A stretch of 64,000 nt of DNA from Chryseobacterium indologenes (GCF_002025665.1 NZ_CP018786.1:5208001-5272000), one strand, 5' to 3'; counted from the stretch's first letter, positions 42,101 through 50,083 are shown. Numbers and translations: made by a program. Notes: generated from the letters alone by a model not told the origin.

Positions 42101-42266
42101 CAAATCCATCAGTACAAGTGCAGCCATGGGAATGCTGAGCGGAGTGGTTTTAGGAGTTTTTGTAATTCCTGTACTATACATGTTCTTTCAGTATCTGGAT
42201 GAGAAATTCTCTACCAAAAAGAAGTATAATACAATAGAAAATCAATTGACAAATGAGAATATTTAA
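39108..42266 (+). CDS. RND multidrug efflux permease (AcrB/HAE1 type)
   Basis: The 1052-residue protein matches AcrB-type pumps: TM1 DRPVLATVISLIIVILGIIGLNQLAV, GSYPGGNSETV, VNVQNRVQQATPILPQEV, the charged TM4 segment VLAIGIVVDDAIVVVEAVHSNM with the proton-relay Asp pair, and ARLRPIIMTSLAFIVGMIPLMIS in TM11. Length and repeat organisation are normal. It pumps hydrophobic compounds out by proton exchange. Its end overlaps the TolC-like gene by 14 nt. Confidence 0.97.
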   Translation: MLKKIIDRPVLATVISLIIVILGIIGLNQLAVTRFPDISPPTITVSGSYPGGNSETVIRSVVTPLEEQINGVEDMEYMKSTASNDGTFSISIIFKQGVNADQAAVNVQNRVQQATPILPQEVVRMGLTTSKQQNSMVLIFNIYTEDNKQYDETFLQNYANINLIPQVKRVKGVGQAMVFGLKDYSMRIWLNPQKMSSYGLEPADVSRAIADHSLESAPGKLGEESDAALEYVIRYKGKKNKPEQYESIIVKNTGSQVIRLKDVARVEFGAISNTGDNLSNGKNAVTVAIMQTTGSNANQIEIGVNKALDQLSKSFPPGIKYTKVMSTKERLDEATGQVKSTLIEAFILVFIVVFIFLQDFRSTIIPAVAVPVATIGTFFFLLVLGFTINVLTLFALVLAIGIVVDDAIVVVEAVHSNMEGTDLSGREATHKAMSEITGAVISITLVMSAVFIPIGFMSGSAGLFYKQFAYTLAIAIIISAVNALTLTPALCAVFLKNNHSGEGKKTKGFGQRFAVAFNAGFNNMTNRYAKGVRFLIGRKWIAGGLIVAVIGVAGWLMSSTPKSFVPMEDDGFFMYTLSMPPGTALTKTTEVSNKINEILKGVEAVQENTSITGYNLLSNSAGPAYAMGFVKLKPKKERGEIQDIQEVVDMANAKLGVIKEGSVMTFRMPPVEGYGMTNDAEIVLQDRMGRDPQVLKAKADELIGQLMQVPEVAFAYTMFRADYPQMELEVNEDKAKQLGVSISNLLGTVQTYFSGDQSQNFSRFGKFYRVNIKADGVFRMDEQAFNDIFVKNEKGDMVPVNTLITLKKVYGPESVQRYNLYNSLNINVSPKPGVSNGELMGKLEQTLSKLPSDYSYEWTGLSLEEKSAGNQTIAIFGLCLLFVYLLLAAQYESYILPLAVMLSIPTGIVGAFLGIKAIGLDNNIYVQVGLIMLIGLLAKNAILIVEFAIQRRKAGLSILDSALEGAKARLRPIIMTSLAFIVGMIPLMISTGGMASGNKSISTSAAMGMLSGVVLGVFVIPVLYMFFQYLDEKFSTKKKYNTIENQLTNENI

Positions 42267-43668
42267 TATAAAGAATTTCCTTATTTCAGGCGCAATGGTA
42301 TCACTACTGATGTCATGTGCCGTAGGGAAAAAATATACAAGAACAGATCTTCAGCTTCCTGAAACTTACAAAGAACATGTGCAGGTAACGGGAGATACTG
42401 TGGTACTGCCGTGGAAGACATTCTTCAAAGACCCAAAATTGATAGGCTTAATAGATAAAGCCCTTTCAAGAAATAATGAAGTAAATGTCGCTTTGAAAAA
42501 TATAGAACAGCTGGATCTGATTTATAAACAAGCTAAGCTGGGGCTGATGCCAACATTAGATCTTACAGCAGGAGCCAACAGAAGCTGGGCTTCCACCAAT
42601 ACGCTTAACGGCTCTTTGAACGAACAGTTTGTCGGTACAAAATATATGGATGATTTCAGCGCTGCCCTGAGGCTTTCCTGGGAAGTAGACATTTGGGGTA
42701 AAGCTAAAATGCAGAAAGAATCTGCAGCAGCAGAATATTTTGGACAAAAAGAAAATTTAAATGCCATCAAAAGCAGAATCGTAGTCCAGGTAGCTCAGGC
42801 TTATTATAATCTGATCAGTCTTGATGAACAGCTGAAAATAGCCGAACAGAATATTGAATTGAGTGACAATACACTTAAAATGATGAATCTTCAGTTTAAA
42901 GCAGGGCAGATTAATTCATTAGCTGTTCAGCAATCGGAAGCGCAGAAAAAAACAGCCGAATTGCTGATTCCTTTAGCAAAACAGAATATTTCTATCCAGG
43001 AAAATGCTTTGAGTATTCTTTGTGGAGAATATCCTACCGGAATAGAAAGAGAAGGAGATCTGAAAACAATGATTCCTGAAAACAAATTGTCAGAAGGATT
43101 ACCTGCACAATTGCTAAGCCGTAGACCAGATTTAAAAATGGCAGAGTTTAACGTAATTAGCCTCAACTCAAAAACCGGATTGGCAAAAGCCGCAATGTAT
43201 CCAAGTATCAGCCTGAGCCCGCAGATAGGAGTGAATTCCAATAAATTCAGCTCGTGGTTTGATATTCCCGGATCTATTACCAAAGCAATTGCTGCCAATC
43301 TTGCTGCCCCGATTTTTCAGAAAAAACAGTTGAAAACAGCTTATGATACTGCTTTAATTGAACAGGAAAAAGCGGGCATCAACTTTAAACAGTCAGTAAT
43401 GAATGCGGTGGGAGAAGTTTCCGATGCTATGGCGAAATCTAAAGGTTCTTCAGAAAGATTACACCTTTTAGAACAGAGAACAGCTATTCTTGACAAAGGA
43501 ATCAATGATGCGCTGAAGCTGTATAAAAGTGGAATGGCAACCTATCTTGAAGTCATTACTGCCCAGAATAATAAACTTCAGAATGATCTGGAAGCCATCA
43601 ACGTCACCCTTGAAAAATTAAATGCTGAGGTAGATCTTTACAGAGCACTTGGCGGTGGAGTACAATAA
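42253..43668 (+). CDS. Outer-membrane efflux factor (TolC/OprM-like lipoprotein)
   Basis: The 471-residue protein has a lipoprotein signal (LISGAMVSLLMSC), two outer-membrane-efflux-protein repeats rich in long helices (ALSRNNEVNVALKNIEQLDLIYKQAKLGLMPTLDLTAGANRSW and LLSRRPDLKMAEFNVISLNSKTGLAKAAMYPSISLSPQIG), and the ending AEVDLYRALGGGVQ typical of NodT/OprM factors. Overlaps the pump gene by 14 nt. It completes the tripartite efflux system. Terminator at 43689-43721. Confidence 0.95.
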   Translation: MRIFNIKNFLISGAMVSLLMSCAVGKKYTRTDLQLPETYKEHVQVTGDTVVLPWKTFFKDPKLIGLIDKALSRNNEVNVALKNIEQLDLIYKQAKLGLMPTLDLTAGANRSWASTNTLNGSLNEQFVGTKYMDDFSAALRLSWEVDIWGKAKMQKESAAAEYFGQKENLNAIKSRIVVQVAQAYYNLISLDEQLKIAEQNIELSDNTLKMMNLQFKAGQINSLAVQQSEAQKKTAELLIPLAKQNISIQENALSILCGEYPTGIEREGDLKTMIPENKLSEGLPAQLLSRRPDLKMAEFNVISLNSKTGLAKAAMYPSISLSPQIGVNSNKFSSWFDIPGSITKAIAANLAAPIFQKKQLKTAYDTALIEQEKAGINFKQSVMNAVGEVSDAMAKSKGSSERLHLLEQRTAILDKGINDALKLYKSGMATYLEVITAQNNKLQNDLEAINVTLEKLNAEVDLYRALGGGVQ

Positions 43669-43688
43669 AATACAACAGGTAAATAACG

Positions 43689-43721
43689 AAAAGGAAGCTA
43701 TATCATATAGTTTCCTTTTTT
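43689..43721 (+). terminator. Terminator of the RND operon
   Basis: AAGGAAGCTATA (43691-43702) pairs with TATAGTTTCCTT (43706-43717), loop TCA, then T-run. Confidence 0.85.
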
Positions 43722-43924
43722 GCTGTTTATAAAAGACAGATAGAGCTTCATTTTTATAACAGGTACGGAATTTGCAATGAGATGATGAAATTTTATATTC
43801 ACAAAATCAAGGTGTTATGATTTTTTTTATTCTTTTTTAAAAAAAGTACGCAAGATTTTCAGAAAACAGGATTTATATAGATGAGTACTCGAAAATAATT
43901 AATGTTTAACGAAAATGTAATGCA

Positions 43925-44503
43925 ATGAAAAAATTGACAGTACCCCGATTTTTTATAACAGTTTTAATGGTTTTAGTAGGATTTACCCTATACTCATGTA
44001 ATGATAATGAAGGACCGGATATTCCACCTGTAAAAATAGAAAACTTACCAGGTAACTATAAAGGAAAACTGATTATTGTACAGGGAAATATCAAAAGAGA
44101 AGGAGTAAAAGAGTTCAAAGTAAAGAAAGACACCATCTCATTTGCAGAATTTCCAATAAGTGAAATTGTAAAGACTGTGGTGAAAGATCCTGTAAAAGCA
44201 GAAAATGCCATAAAAACACTTGGAAAAGTGAAATATGAGGTTAAATATGCTGCAGTAATCAATACTTCGAATAATGTGATAGAGCTTACTTTGACCCCAA
44301 AAGCAATGGAACTTCAGATTCCTGTAGACGGTGTGAATAAAAAGACAGTGGTAGAATTTGTTTCTAAGCAGAAAGGATATTATGTAGGGTTGGATCAAAC
44401 GCTTAGATATGCTCTCACAGCAGAAAAAATTACAGTAGATGGTACATTGATTACTCCTTATGAGGTGATTGATTATAATTTTCCATTCTGTATAAAAAAT
44501 TAA
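43925..44503 (+). CDS. Lipoprotein, possibly DUF4840-like
   Basis: The 192-residue protein has a lipoprotein signal (FFITVLMVLVGFTLYSC, lipobox Cys near residue 25) followed by the acidic NDNEGPD. The remainder (LPGNYKGKLIIVQGNIKREGVKEFKVKKDTISFAEFP) is beta-rich. It may belong to the DUF4840 family of small lipoproteins, but I am not sure. It is 103 nt upstream of the sigma-factor gene with a promoter box between, so probably a separate transcript. Confidence 0.65.
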   Translation: MKKLTVPRFFITVLMVLVGFTLYSCNDNEGPDIPPVKIENLPGNYKGKLIIVQGNIKREGVKEFKVKKDTISFAEFPISEIVKTVVKDPVKAENAIKTLGKVKYEVKYAAVINTSNNVIELTLTPKAMELQIPVDGVNKKTVVEFVSKQKGYYVGLDQTLRYALTAEKITVDGTLITPYEVIDYNFPFCIKN

Positions 44504-44527
44504 TTAATAGATATTATCATCAATGGA

Positions 44528-44561
44528 TTGCGCCTTATTAAAAAGATGCAATCTATTTTTG
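44528..44561 (+). promoter_or_regulatory. Putative promoter of the sigma-factor operon
   Basis: TTG at 44528-44530 and TATTTTTG at 44554-44561 with a 23-nt spacer fit the Bacteroidota -33/-7 pattern. The box is inside the longer sigma-factor reading frame and supports the start at 44607. Confidence 0.6.
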
Positions 44562-44606
44562 CTTGACAGTTTAACATCCCAGTGGATACGGAGGCAGCAG
44601 CATTAT

Positions 44607-45173
44607 ATGGAAGAAAGTAAAGAACAGATTTTGGTAAAGCACCTTCTGATGAAGGAGGAAGCTGCCTGGAAAGAGCTTTTTGGAGCTTATTCCAGAAATC
44701 TGTCCTATGTATGCTCTCGTTATCTGACAGAAAAAGAAGATGTTCATGATGTGCTCCAAAACAGTTTTATTAAAATGTTCCGTTCGATAGAATCTTTTGA
44801 GTACAGAGGAAACGGTTCTCTAAAAGCCTGGATGACCCGTATCACAGTCAATGAATCGTTGAAGCATATAAAGCAGAAAGGAAACTTTAAATCTGCTGTA
44901 GAAGTAAATGACCTTCCAGATATTTCTAATGAAGAAGAACCGGATTTTGAAGAGATTCCCCGTGAAGATATTATGATGATGATCAGAGCACTTCCTGATG
45001 GCTACAGAGCTGTTTTTAATCTGTATGTGTTTGAGAAAAAAAGCCATAAAGAAATTGCCGTACTGCTGGGGATTGCAGAAAACTCTTCTGCATCTCAGTT
45101 TCACAGGGCAAAAGGAATGCTTGCTCAGAAAGTAAAAGAATTTAAAATGTCAAGAAAAGCACAATATGAATAA
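44607..45173 (+). CDS. ECF RNA polymerase sigma factor
   Basis: From the ATG at 44607 the protein has 188 residues with sigma region 2 (MKEEAAWKELFGAYSRNLSYVCSRYLTEKEDVHDVLQNSFIKMFRSI) and region 4 (RALPDGYRAVFNLYVFEKKSHKEIAVLLGIAENSSASQFHRAKGML). It directs RNA polymerase to alternative promoters. Its end overlaps the next gene by 8 nt, and that product is a membrane-spanning anti-sigma-like protein. The longer frame starting at 44523 runs through the promoter and lacks homology-like pattern in its first 28 residues. Confidence 0.93.
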   Translation: MEESKEQILVKHLLMKEEAAWKELFGAYSRNLSYVCSRYLTEKEDVHDVLQNSFIKMFRSIESFEYRGNGSLKAWMTRITVNESLKHIKQKGNFKSAVEVNDLPDISNEEEPDFEEIPREDIMMMIRALPDGYRAVFNLYVFEKKSHKEIAVLLGIAENSSASQFHRAKGMLAQKVKEFKMSRKAQYE

Positions 45174-46563
45174 CGAATGGCTAAATAATCTGCGAAGCAG
45201 AATGGATGACCATGAAGAGGACGTTCCGGAAGGGTTGTGGGATGACATTAAAGATGAATTATTTTCCGGAGAAGAAAATAACAGTATTCCCGGATTTATT
45301 CCTGAGGTTCATGAAGAGGGAGCAAAGAAAGAAATGAGAACAAATGCAGGAAACAGATCCATATTTTATCGCGTTGGAGGGATTGCAGCGGCCATTGCAT
45401 TATTGTTTTTGCTGACCAAAATACTACCCCAGAATGATACCGGAAAAACTCTGTCTCAGAAACCGGCAGATGTGAAAGGAGAAAAGGGAAAAAGTTATGT
45501 AAAAACTACAGAAAATGAGAATATTTCAGGCAGTGAAATAAAATCAAAAATAGATGATTTTTTAGCTGAAAATATATTGAACACCAGTGCTTCGGAGAAA
45601 ACGTTGACACAAAGATATGCTGATAATGGAGCAGAAAATCAGGCTGGAAGCAATCAGAAGATCCAGGATGTCTTCAAGCTTCCGACAGCATCGGAGTCTT
45701 TTGAGCAGGAAAGTAAGATCGCCCAGAAAACATCAGTTATTGATGATACCGTGAAAGAAACTATAAAAGAAAAGGTTTCTGATGAGGTTCTCTTTAATCA
45801 GGAAAAAGTAAAGGAAGCCTATGCAGAAAATACACAGCGTAAAGCCACAAAATCCAGGGATAAAAAGTCCTGGATGTTAGGTATGCTTACAGGAAATATG
45901 GGTTCCAATTCTGCAGAACAGCAGTTTCCCGGCTATGCTTCAATCACTGGAAAAGCAATGAATGTTGATCAGGTATGGGCTACTTCTGAATATCATGATG
46001 ATCCTTTGACGGCCATATTACTGGCCAATCAAAGTCAGCCGGTAGAAGCGAGAATCAGACATAAAGTACCGGTGACGTTCGGACTTTCTGTTTACTATAA
46101 TTGGGGAAAAAGATGGGGAATAGGAACAGGGCTGAATTATACCAAGCTGTCTTCAGAACTGCATTCGGGAAGTGACAATAATTATATTAAAGGAGATCAG
46201 ACAGTTCATTATATAGGAATTCCTGTTCAGGTTAATTATAACGTCATTCAAAAAGGGAAATTCACAGGATATATTACAGCTGGAGCGCTGGTAGAAAAAC
46301 CAATAGCAGGTAATATTACAACAACTTATGTTGTCGATGATCAAATTAAGGAGTCCTCAAAAGAACGTGTGGAGCCCAAACCTTTGCAATTTTCTGTCAA
46401 TACAGCTGTAGGATTTCAGTTAAAACTTATTGATAAAGTCGGAATTTATGCAGAACCGGGAATAGGGTACCATTTTAAAGAAGAAAATGCTCCCAATACC
46501 ATTTACAAAGAAAAACCTCTTCAATTTAATATGAAATTCGGAATCAGAGTGCTGCTGGATTAA
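45166..46563 (+). CDS. Anti-sigma-like membrane protein with C-terminal outer-membrane barrel
   Basis: The 465-residue protein has a cytoplasmic N-terminus (MNNEWLNNLRSRMDDHEED, PEGLWDDIKDEL), a single membrane helix at about residues 70-86 (VGGIAAAIALLFLLTKI), a long low-complexity periplasmic linker (about 90-235), and a C-terminal porin-like barrel (about 290-465: VTFGLSVYYNWGKRWGIGTGLNYTKLS, IGIPVQVNYNVIQKGKFTGYITAGALVE, YAEPGIGYHFK, FNMKFGIRVLLD). Overlapping with the ECF sigma gene, it is the likely anti-sigma factor, connecting an envelope signal to the sigma factor. How one chain would span both membranes is unusual; maybe proteolysis separates the parts. Confidence 0.82.
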   Translation: MNNEWLNNLRSRMDDHEEDVPEGLWDDIKDELFSGEENNSIPGFIPEVHEEGAKKEMRTNAGNRSIFYRVGGIAAAIALLFLLTKILPQNDTGKTLSQKPADVKGEKGKSYVKTTENENISGSEIKSKIDDFLAENILNTSASEKTLTQRYADNGAENQAGSNQKIQDVFKLPTASESFEQESKIAQKTSVIDDTVKETIKEKVSDEVLFNQEKVKEAYAENTQRKATKSRDKKSWMLGMLTGNMGSNSAEQQFPGYASITGKAMNVDQVWATSEYHDDPLTAILLANQSQPVEARIRHKVPVTFGLSVYYNWGKRWGIGTGLNYTKLSSELHSGSDNNYIKGDQTVHYIGIPVQVNYNVIQKGKFTGYITAGALVEKPIAGNITTTYVVDDQIKESSKERVEPKPLQFSVNTAVGFQLKLIDKVGIYAEPGIGYHFKEENAPNTIYKEKPLQFNMKFGIRVLLD

Positions 46564-46605
46564 GGCACACCATTTTTACAACACCAAACTTAATAATCTA
46601 TATAT

Positions 46606-47568
46606 ATGAAAACAAAACTAATTTTTTTAGTGGCTGTACTATTCAGCATTCTGAATATTAAAGCACAATGTACACCCACAATTACCAGTGCAAGACTTGG
46701 ACAAAAGTATCCGGGAACGATTTTATTCTGTAGTACTGAAGATGAGGTTCTTTCCACGACACAGATGTATACAACGTATCAGTGGTACAAACAGGAATGG
46801 ACATGGCAGACACCTAATAATAACCCATGGGTAGCTATTCCGGGAGCAACATCTCAACAGTTAACTATTAGTGGGAACGATCAGTTGAATTATTTTAAAG
46901 TAGTGGTTTCTGAGGGCGACTGTACAGCAGAAAGTCCTACGGCATTTGCAGATGGTTTTGTATATGGTCTGCCGGCTATGATGACCACTTATACGCCTGG
47001 AACATATCAGGAAAATGCGGGAACAGTGAATGTCTGCAACGGAGCTTCTGTACAGTTTGATAATATTTTTCCTGTTGTATATGGTAAACATACCTGGTTC
47101 AGATGTGTGCCGAGCAGTAATCCGCCGGTAGTGGGGGATCCTTGCATTATCCCGGGAGTAGTAGGAGATACTTATGTGGCAACCAGCTCAGGCAAATACG
47201 GATTTTATGCCTGTACGGAATATTGTCCGGATCAGTGTGAGATGTTAGACCCGTTTGCATTTGTAGAACTGAATTTCGGAGATTGGGAATTCTGCAGCAA
47301 TTTGGGAACAGGAGAGACAAAAATAAAAGATAATAATCTGAAAATTTATCCTAATCCTACGGCGCAGCATCTTTACATTGGGAAAGAATCGGATAAAGTC
47401 TATAAGGAAGTTATCATCATTGATATGTCTGGAAAACTTGTCCTGAAGAAAGCGGATCACAGATATAACCAGGCGATTGATGTAAGTGGTCTGGTACCAG
47501 GAAATTATATCATTGTTTCTAAAAGCACAGATGGAACAGAATATAAAAATAGATTTATAAAGAAATAA
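46606..47568 (+). CDS. Secreted protein with type IX secretion sorting domain
   Basis: The 320-residue protein has a signal peptide (KLIFLVAVLFSILNIKAQ), an Ig-like region with Cys-rich segments (TYQWYKQEWTWQTPNNNPWVAIPGATSQQLTISG, YGFYACTEYCPDQCEM) and a C-terminal T9SS type A sorting domain: LKIYPNPTAQHLYIG, IIDMSGKLVLKK, IDVSGLVPGNYIIVSKSTDGTEYKNRFIKK. It will be exported across the outer membrane by the Por/T9SS machine and anchored or released. It lies 42 nt after the anti-sigma-like gene, so it is probably the operon's output. Confidence 0.9.
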   Translation: MKTKLIFLVAVLFSILNIKAQCTPTITSARLGQKYPGTILFCSTEDEVLSTTQMYTTYQWYKQEWTWQTPNNNPWVAIPGATSQQLTISGNDQLNYFKVVVSEGDCTAESPTAFADGFVYGLPAMMTTYTPGTYQENAGTVNVCNGASVQFDNIFPVVYGKHTWFRCVPSSNPPVVGDPCIIPGVVGDTYVATSSGKYGFYACTEYCPDQCEMLDPFAFVELNFGDWEFCSNLGTGETKIKDNNLKIYPNPTAQHLYIGKESDKVYKEVIIIDMSGKLVLKKADHRYNQAIDVSGLVPGNYIIVSKSTDGTEYKNRFIKK

Positions 47569-48022
47569 TAGGATTATACAATCTGAAGAGGTTAAAAATT
47601 GATTGTGGGAAGGAAGAATGGATATCAGAGGAGGGATGTTCCTTGTATTGAAGAAGAACTGAAGTGATTTATTTTAATACTTTACGCTCATAGATACATT
47701 TCATCCTTGTTAATCTAATGACGGTCATAATTACCCCCAAAAGGAGCTTTCTCTTTCTGGCATCCGGCTTCCTGACTCACACTTATTTTTTTCAGTATTC
47801 AGACCAATAATCTTTTTCGTTAGTTTTTAATAATGGTTGAGTCGGTACAATTTTTTTTGTACCGGTTTTTTTTATTCTATGATGAGATAAATTCCTTTGT
47901 TGCAAGCTTTCCCTGAGGAATTTTCTTTTCAGGGATACATTGTGTTTCTTATAAATAATATAAACTTGCAGAAAATTTTATAAAAATTATTTCATAAAAA
48001 AAGATATAAATCATAAATGTTG
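47569..48022. other. Long intergenic region without a supported gene
   Basis: The region from 47569 to the promoter box at 48023 holds one clear terminator (47842-47873). I see no start codon followed by a credible frame on either strand in 47569-47841. The remainder (47880-48022) is AT-rich leader DNA before the copper operon. A small RNA ending at the terminator is possible but no promoter box is evident. Confidence 0.6.
47842..47873 (+). terminator. Isolated strong terminator
   Basis: CGGTACAA (47843-47850) pairs with TTGTACCG (47857-47864), followed by eight T. It is 275 nt beyond the last stop (47568) and 160 nt before the copper operon, so what it terminates is not clear. Confidence 0.8.
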
Positions 48023-48030
48023 TAACTTTG
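48023..48030 (+). promoter_or_regulatory. -7 box of the copper operon
   Basis: TAACTTTG is a match to TAnnTTTG and lies only 5 nt before the TTG start at 48036, implying a leaderless or near-leaderless first gene. Confidence 0.6.
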
Positions 48031-48035
48031 TTTGG

Positions 48036-48425
48036 TTGAAACCTTATAACAAACATATCGGCCACATTCTTATCCTGTGTCTGGTGCTTTTCTTAGTACC
48101 GAACTTAGGCTTTGCGTGCACAAAGAAAGATATCAAAAAGGATCAAACCTTAGGTTATAAGTGTCAGACCAGCAGCTTATCAGATAAATTCTGCTGTAAA
48201 CCCGGTTTTTGTAAAAAAGATAAAAACCATAATGACTGCAATGGCAAATGCAAACATAATTCCTGCCGATGCGGAACTGTGATCTCATTAACAGGACTTC
48301 CTGTTATGGCCGATCTGAAAATCAAAAATCATTTCAGAGAAGAAATGAAACTTAAATTTAGTTTTACTCAAACCTATTATTCTTCAGGGTTTTCTTCTAT
48401 CTGGCAACCTCCCAAAATAGGATAA
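48036..48425 (+). CDS. Small exported Cys-rich protein heading the copper operon
   Basis: The 129-residue frame starts with TTG (KPYNKHIGHILILCLVLFLVP is the following sequence), has a signal peptide ending LGFA, and a Cys-rich mature part with nine Cys (KFCCKPGFCKKDKNHNDC, KCKHNSCRCG) and His/Lys, which would bind soft metal ions such as Cu(I). The end (YSSGFSSIWQPPKIG) is hydrophobic. No ATG is available in frame near the promoter. I know no named family. The position at the head of HMA/DUF3347/multicopper oxidase genes suggests copper binding or sensing; this is inference. Confidence 0.7.
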   Translation: MKPYNKHIGHILILCLVLFLVPNLGFACTKKDIKKDQTLGYKCQTSSLSDKFCCKPGFCKKDKNHNDCNGKCKHNSCRCGTVISLTGLPVMADLKIKNHFREEMKLKFSFTQTYYSSGFSSIWQPPKIG

Positions 48426-48454
48426 TTACCTGGCCGTACAGCCAGAAATAGGTC

Positions 48455-48485
48455 TTGTCGAAAGCAAACTTTTGTTTTCGGACAA
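48455..48485 (+). ncRNA. Intercistronic hairpin in the copper operon
   Basis: TTGTC + GAAAGCAAA (48455-48468) pairs with TTTGTTTTC + GACAA (48471-48485) with one bulged G and a 2-nt loop. There is no T-run, so it is more likely a processing/stabilising hairpin or attenuator than a terminator. Classified as an RNA structure, not a gene. Confidence 0.4.
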
Positions 48486-48524
48486 TCTGTTGTATTCCAA
48501 TTATCAATTTTTAAAAATCAAAAA

Positions 48525-49409
48525 ATGAAATCATTATCAAAAATATTGATGGTAATCACTGCATTACTATCATACACCATAGGCTTTGCACAGATAAAAA
48601 ATGCAAAGACAGAGACGGTAAAAATATACGGCAACTGCGATATGTGTAAAACCAATATCGAAAAAGCCGGGAATCTAAAAAATATTTCATCTGTAGAATG
48701 GAATGAAGATACAAAAATGGCTACCCTGAATTATGATGCCCAAAAAACAAATCAGGAAGAAATACTAAAGCGAATTGCATTAGCTGGTTATGACAGTGAA
48801 AAATTCTTAGCTCCGGACGATGCTTACAGTAAGCTACCAGGCTGCTGCCAATACAAAAGAGAGCTAAAACCTGCCAGCATGAATAAAGATCAGGGAATGA
48901 ATATGAATAATGAACACGCCAATCATGATCACAGCAAAATGATTCAGGCCAACACTTCTGAAAATAAAAACGAATCTCAGCTTAAAGCAGTTTTTGACAA
49001 TTATTTTTCTTTAAAAGATGCACTGGTAAATACTGATGCAGGAACCTCATCTGCTAAAGCTTCCTCTCTGGTAAAGTCCATTCAGAATGTTGAAATGGGA
49101 AAACTTTCCAATGAAGAACATACCGTTTGGATGAAAGTTTTAAAAGAACTGACAGCACAGGCAGAAAAGATAGCAACTACTAAAGACATTGAAAAACAAA
49201 GAGGCACTTTTGCACTTCTGTCCGAAAATATGTATGCCCTTACCAAAATTTCAAAACAGAGCGAAACGGTGTATTACCAGCATTGCCCAATGTTTAATAA
49301 TGGAAAAGGAGCAAACTGGCTTAGCAAAGAAGAAGCTATCAAAAATCCGTTTTACGGGTCCAAAATGCTTACCTGTGGCAGTGTTCAGGAAACGATTAAC
49401 AATAAATAA
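48525..49409 (+). CDS. Exported HMA-domain / DUF3347 copper-handling protein
   Basis: The 294-residue protein has a signal peptide (ILMVITALLSYTIGFAQ), a heavy-metal-associated domain (about 30-95) with the metal-binding motif C38-D-M-C41 (IYGNCDMCKTNIEKAGN), a His/Met-rich linker (MNMNNEHANHDHSKMIQ) and a C-terminal DUF3347 domain (about 150-290: AVFDNYFSLKDALVNTDAGTSSAKASSLVKSI, HCPMFNNGKGANWLSKEEAIKNPFYGSKMLTCGSV). It is probably a periplasmic copper carrier. The next gene encodes a second DUF3347 protein with the same HCPM/YCPM end. Confidence 0.85.
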   Translation: MKSLSKILMVITALLSYTIGFAQIKNAKTETVKIYGNCDMCKTNIEKAGNLKNISSVEWNEDTKMATLNYDAQKTNQEEILKRIALAGYDSEKFLAPDDAYSKLPGCCQYKRELKPASMNKDQGMNMNNEHANHDHSKMIQANTSENKNESQLKAVFDNYFSLKDALVNTDAGTSSAKASSLVKSIQNVEMGKLSNEEHTVWMKVLKELTAQAEKIATTKDIEKQRGTFALLSENMYALTKISKQSETVYYQHCPMFNNGKGANWLSKEEAIKNPFYGSKMLTCGSVQETINNK

Positions 49410-49439
49410 TAAAATTTTTAATAAGTAAGTATCAAAACA

Positions 49440-50081
49440 ATGAAACATATAATAGTATCAATCATCATATTAACAGCCGTAATTTCCTGCAAAAGATCTC
49501 CAAATAAAAACACTGAGCTAAAAACACAGGACAGCGCATCCGTATCTGAAACAAAGACATCATCATTACAGGATTCAGTTGTTTCTGCTAAACCGGTAAG
49601 TGCTCAGTCTCAGAAAACTGAACCGGTTAAAACAGAGACTCAAACCCAAAACTTTAGCATTGAACCTATTGTTAAAGATTATTTAGCCCTTAAAAATGCA
49701 CTTGTTGCAGACAATGACAAAGGAGCTGCCAATGCAGGAAAAAAATTGCTGGCGACTATCAAGAATGTGGATGTGAAAAGTATTCCTTCCGGGAAGCAGA
49801 AAGAATATCAGGAAATAGCAGACAACGCAAAGGAAAACGCTGAACATATCGGTGATAATGCCGGAAAAATTGATCATCAGCGTGAGCATCTGGCTTCATT
49901 AAGTAAGGATGTTTCGGATCTTATTGCCTTATTTGGCAGTTCACAAAAACTGTATCAGGATTATTGCCCAATGTATAATGACGGGAAAGGAGCGGTATGG
50001 ATCAGTGAAACCAAAGCCATCAAAAATCCTTATTATGGAAATCAGATGTTGAGCTGTGGTTCTGTGAAAAAAGAGTTCTGA
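49440..50081 (+). CDS. DUF3347 lipoprotein of the copper operon
   Basis: The 213-residue protein has a lipoprotein signal (VSIIILTAVISC), a Ser/Thr/Lys-rich linker and a DUF3347 domain (about 75-213: IVKDYLALKNALVADNDKGAANAGKKLLATIKNV, YCPMYNDGKGAVWISETKAIKNPYYGNQMLSCGSV). It parallels the C-terminal half of the upstream HMA protein, so gene duplication with loss of the HMA part is likely. The conserved C-P-M and CGSV Cys/Met residues are plausible Cu(I) ligands. Two nucleotides separate it from the haem-binding gene. Confidence 0.87.
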   Translation: MKHIIVSIIILTAVISCKRSPNKNTELKTQDSASVSETKTSSLQDSVVSAKPVSAQSQKTEPVKTETQTQNFSIEPIVKDYLALKNALVADNDKGAANAGKKLLATIKNVDVKSIPSGKQKEYQEIADNAKENAEHIGDNAGKIDHQREHLASLSKDVSDLIALFGSSQKLYQDYCPMYNDGKGAVWISETKAIKNPYYGNQMLSCGSVKKEF

Positions 50082-50083
50082 GA

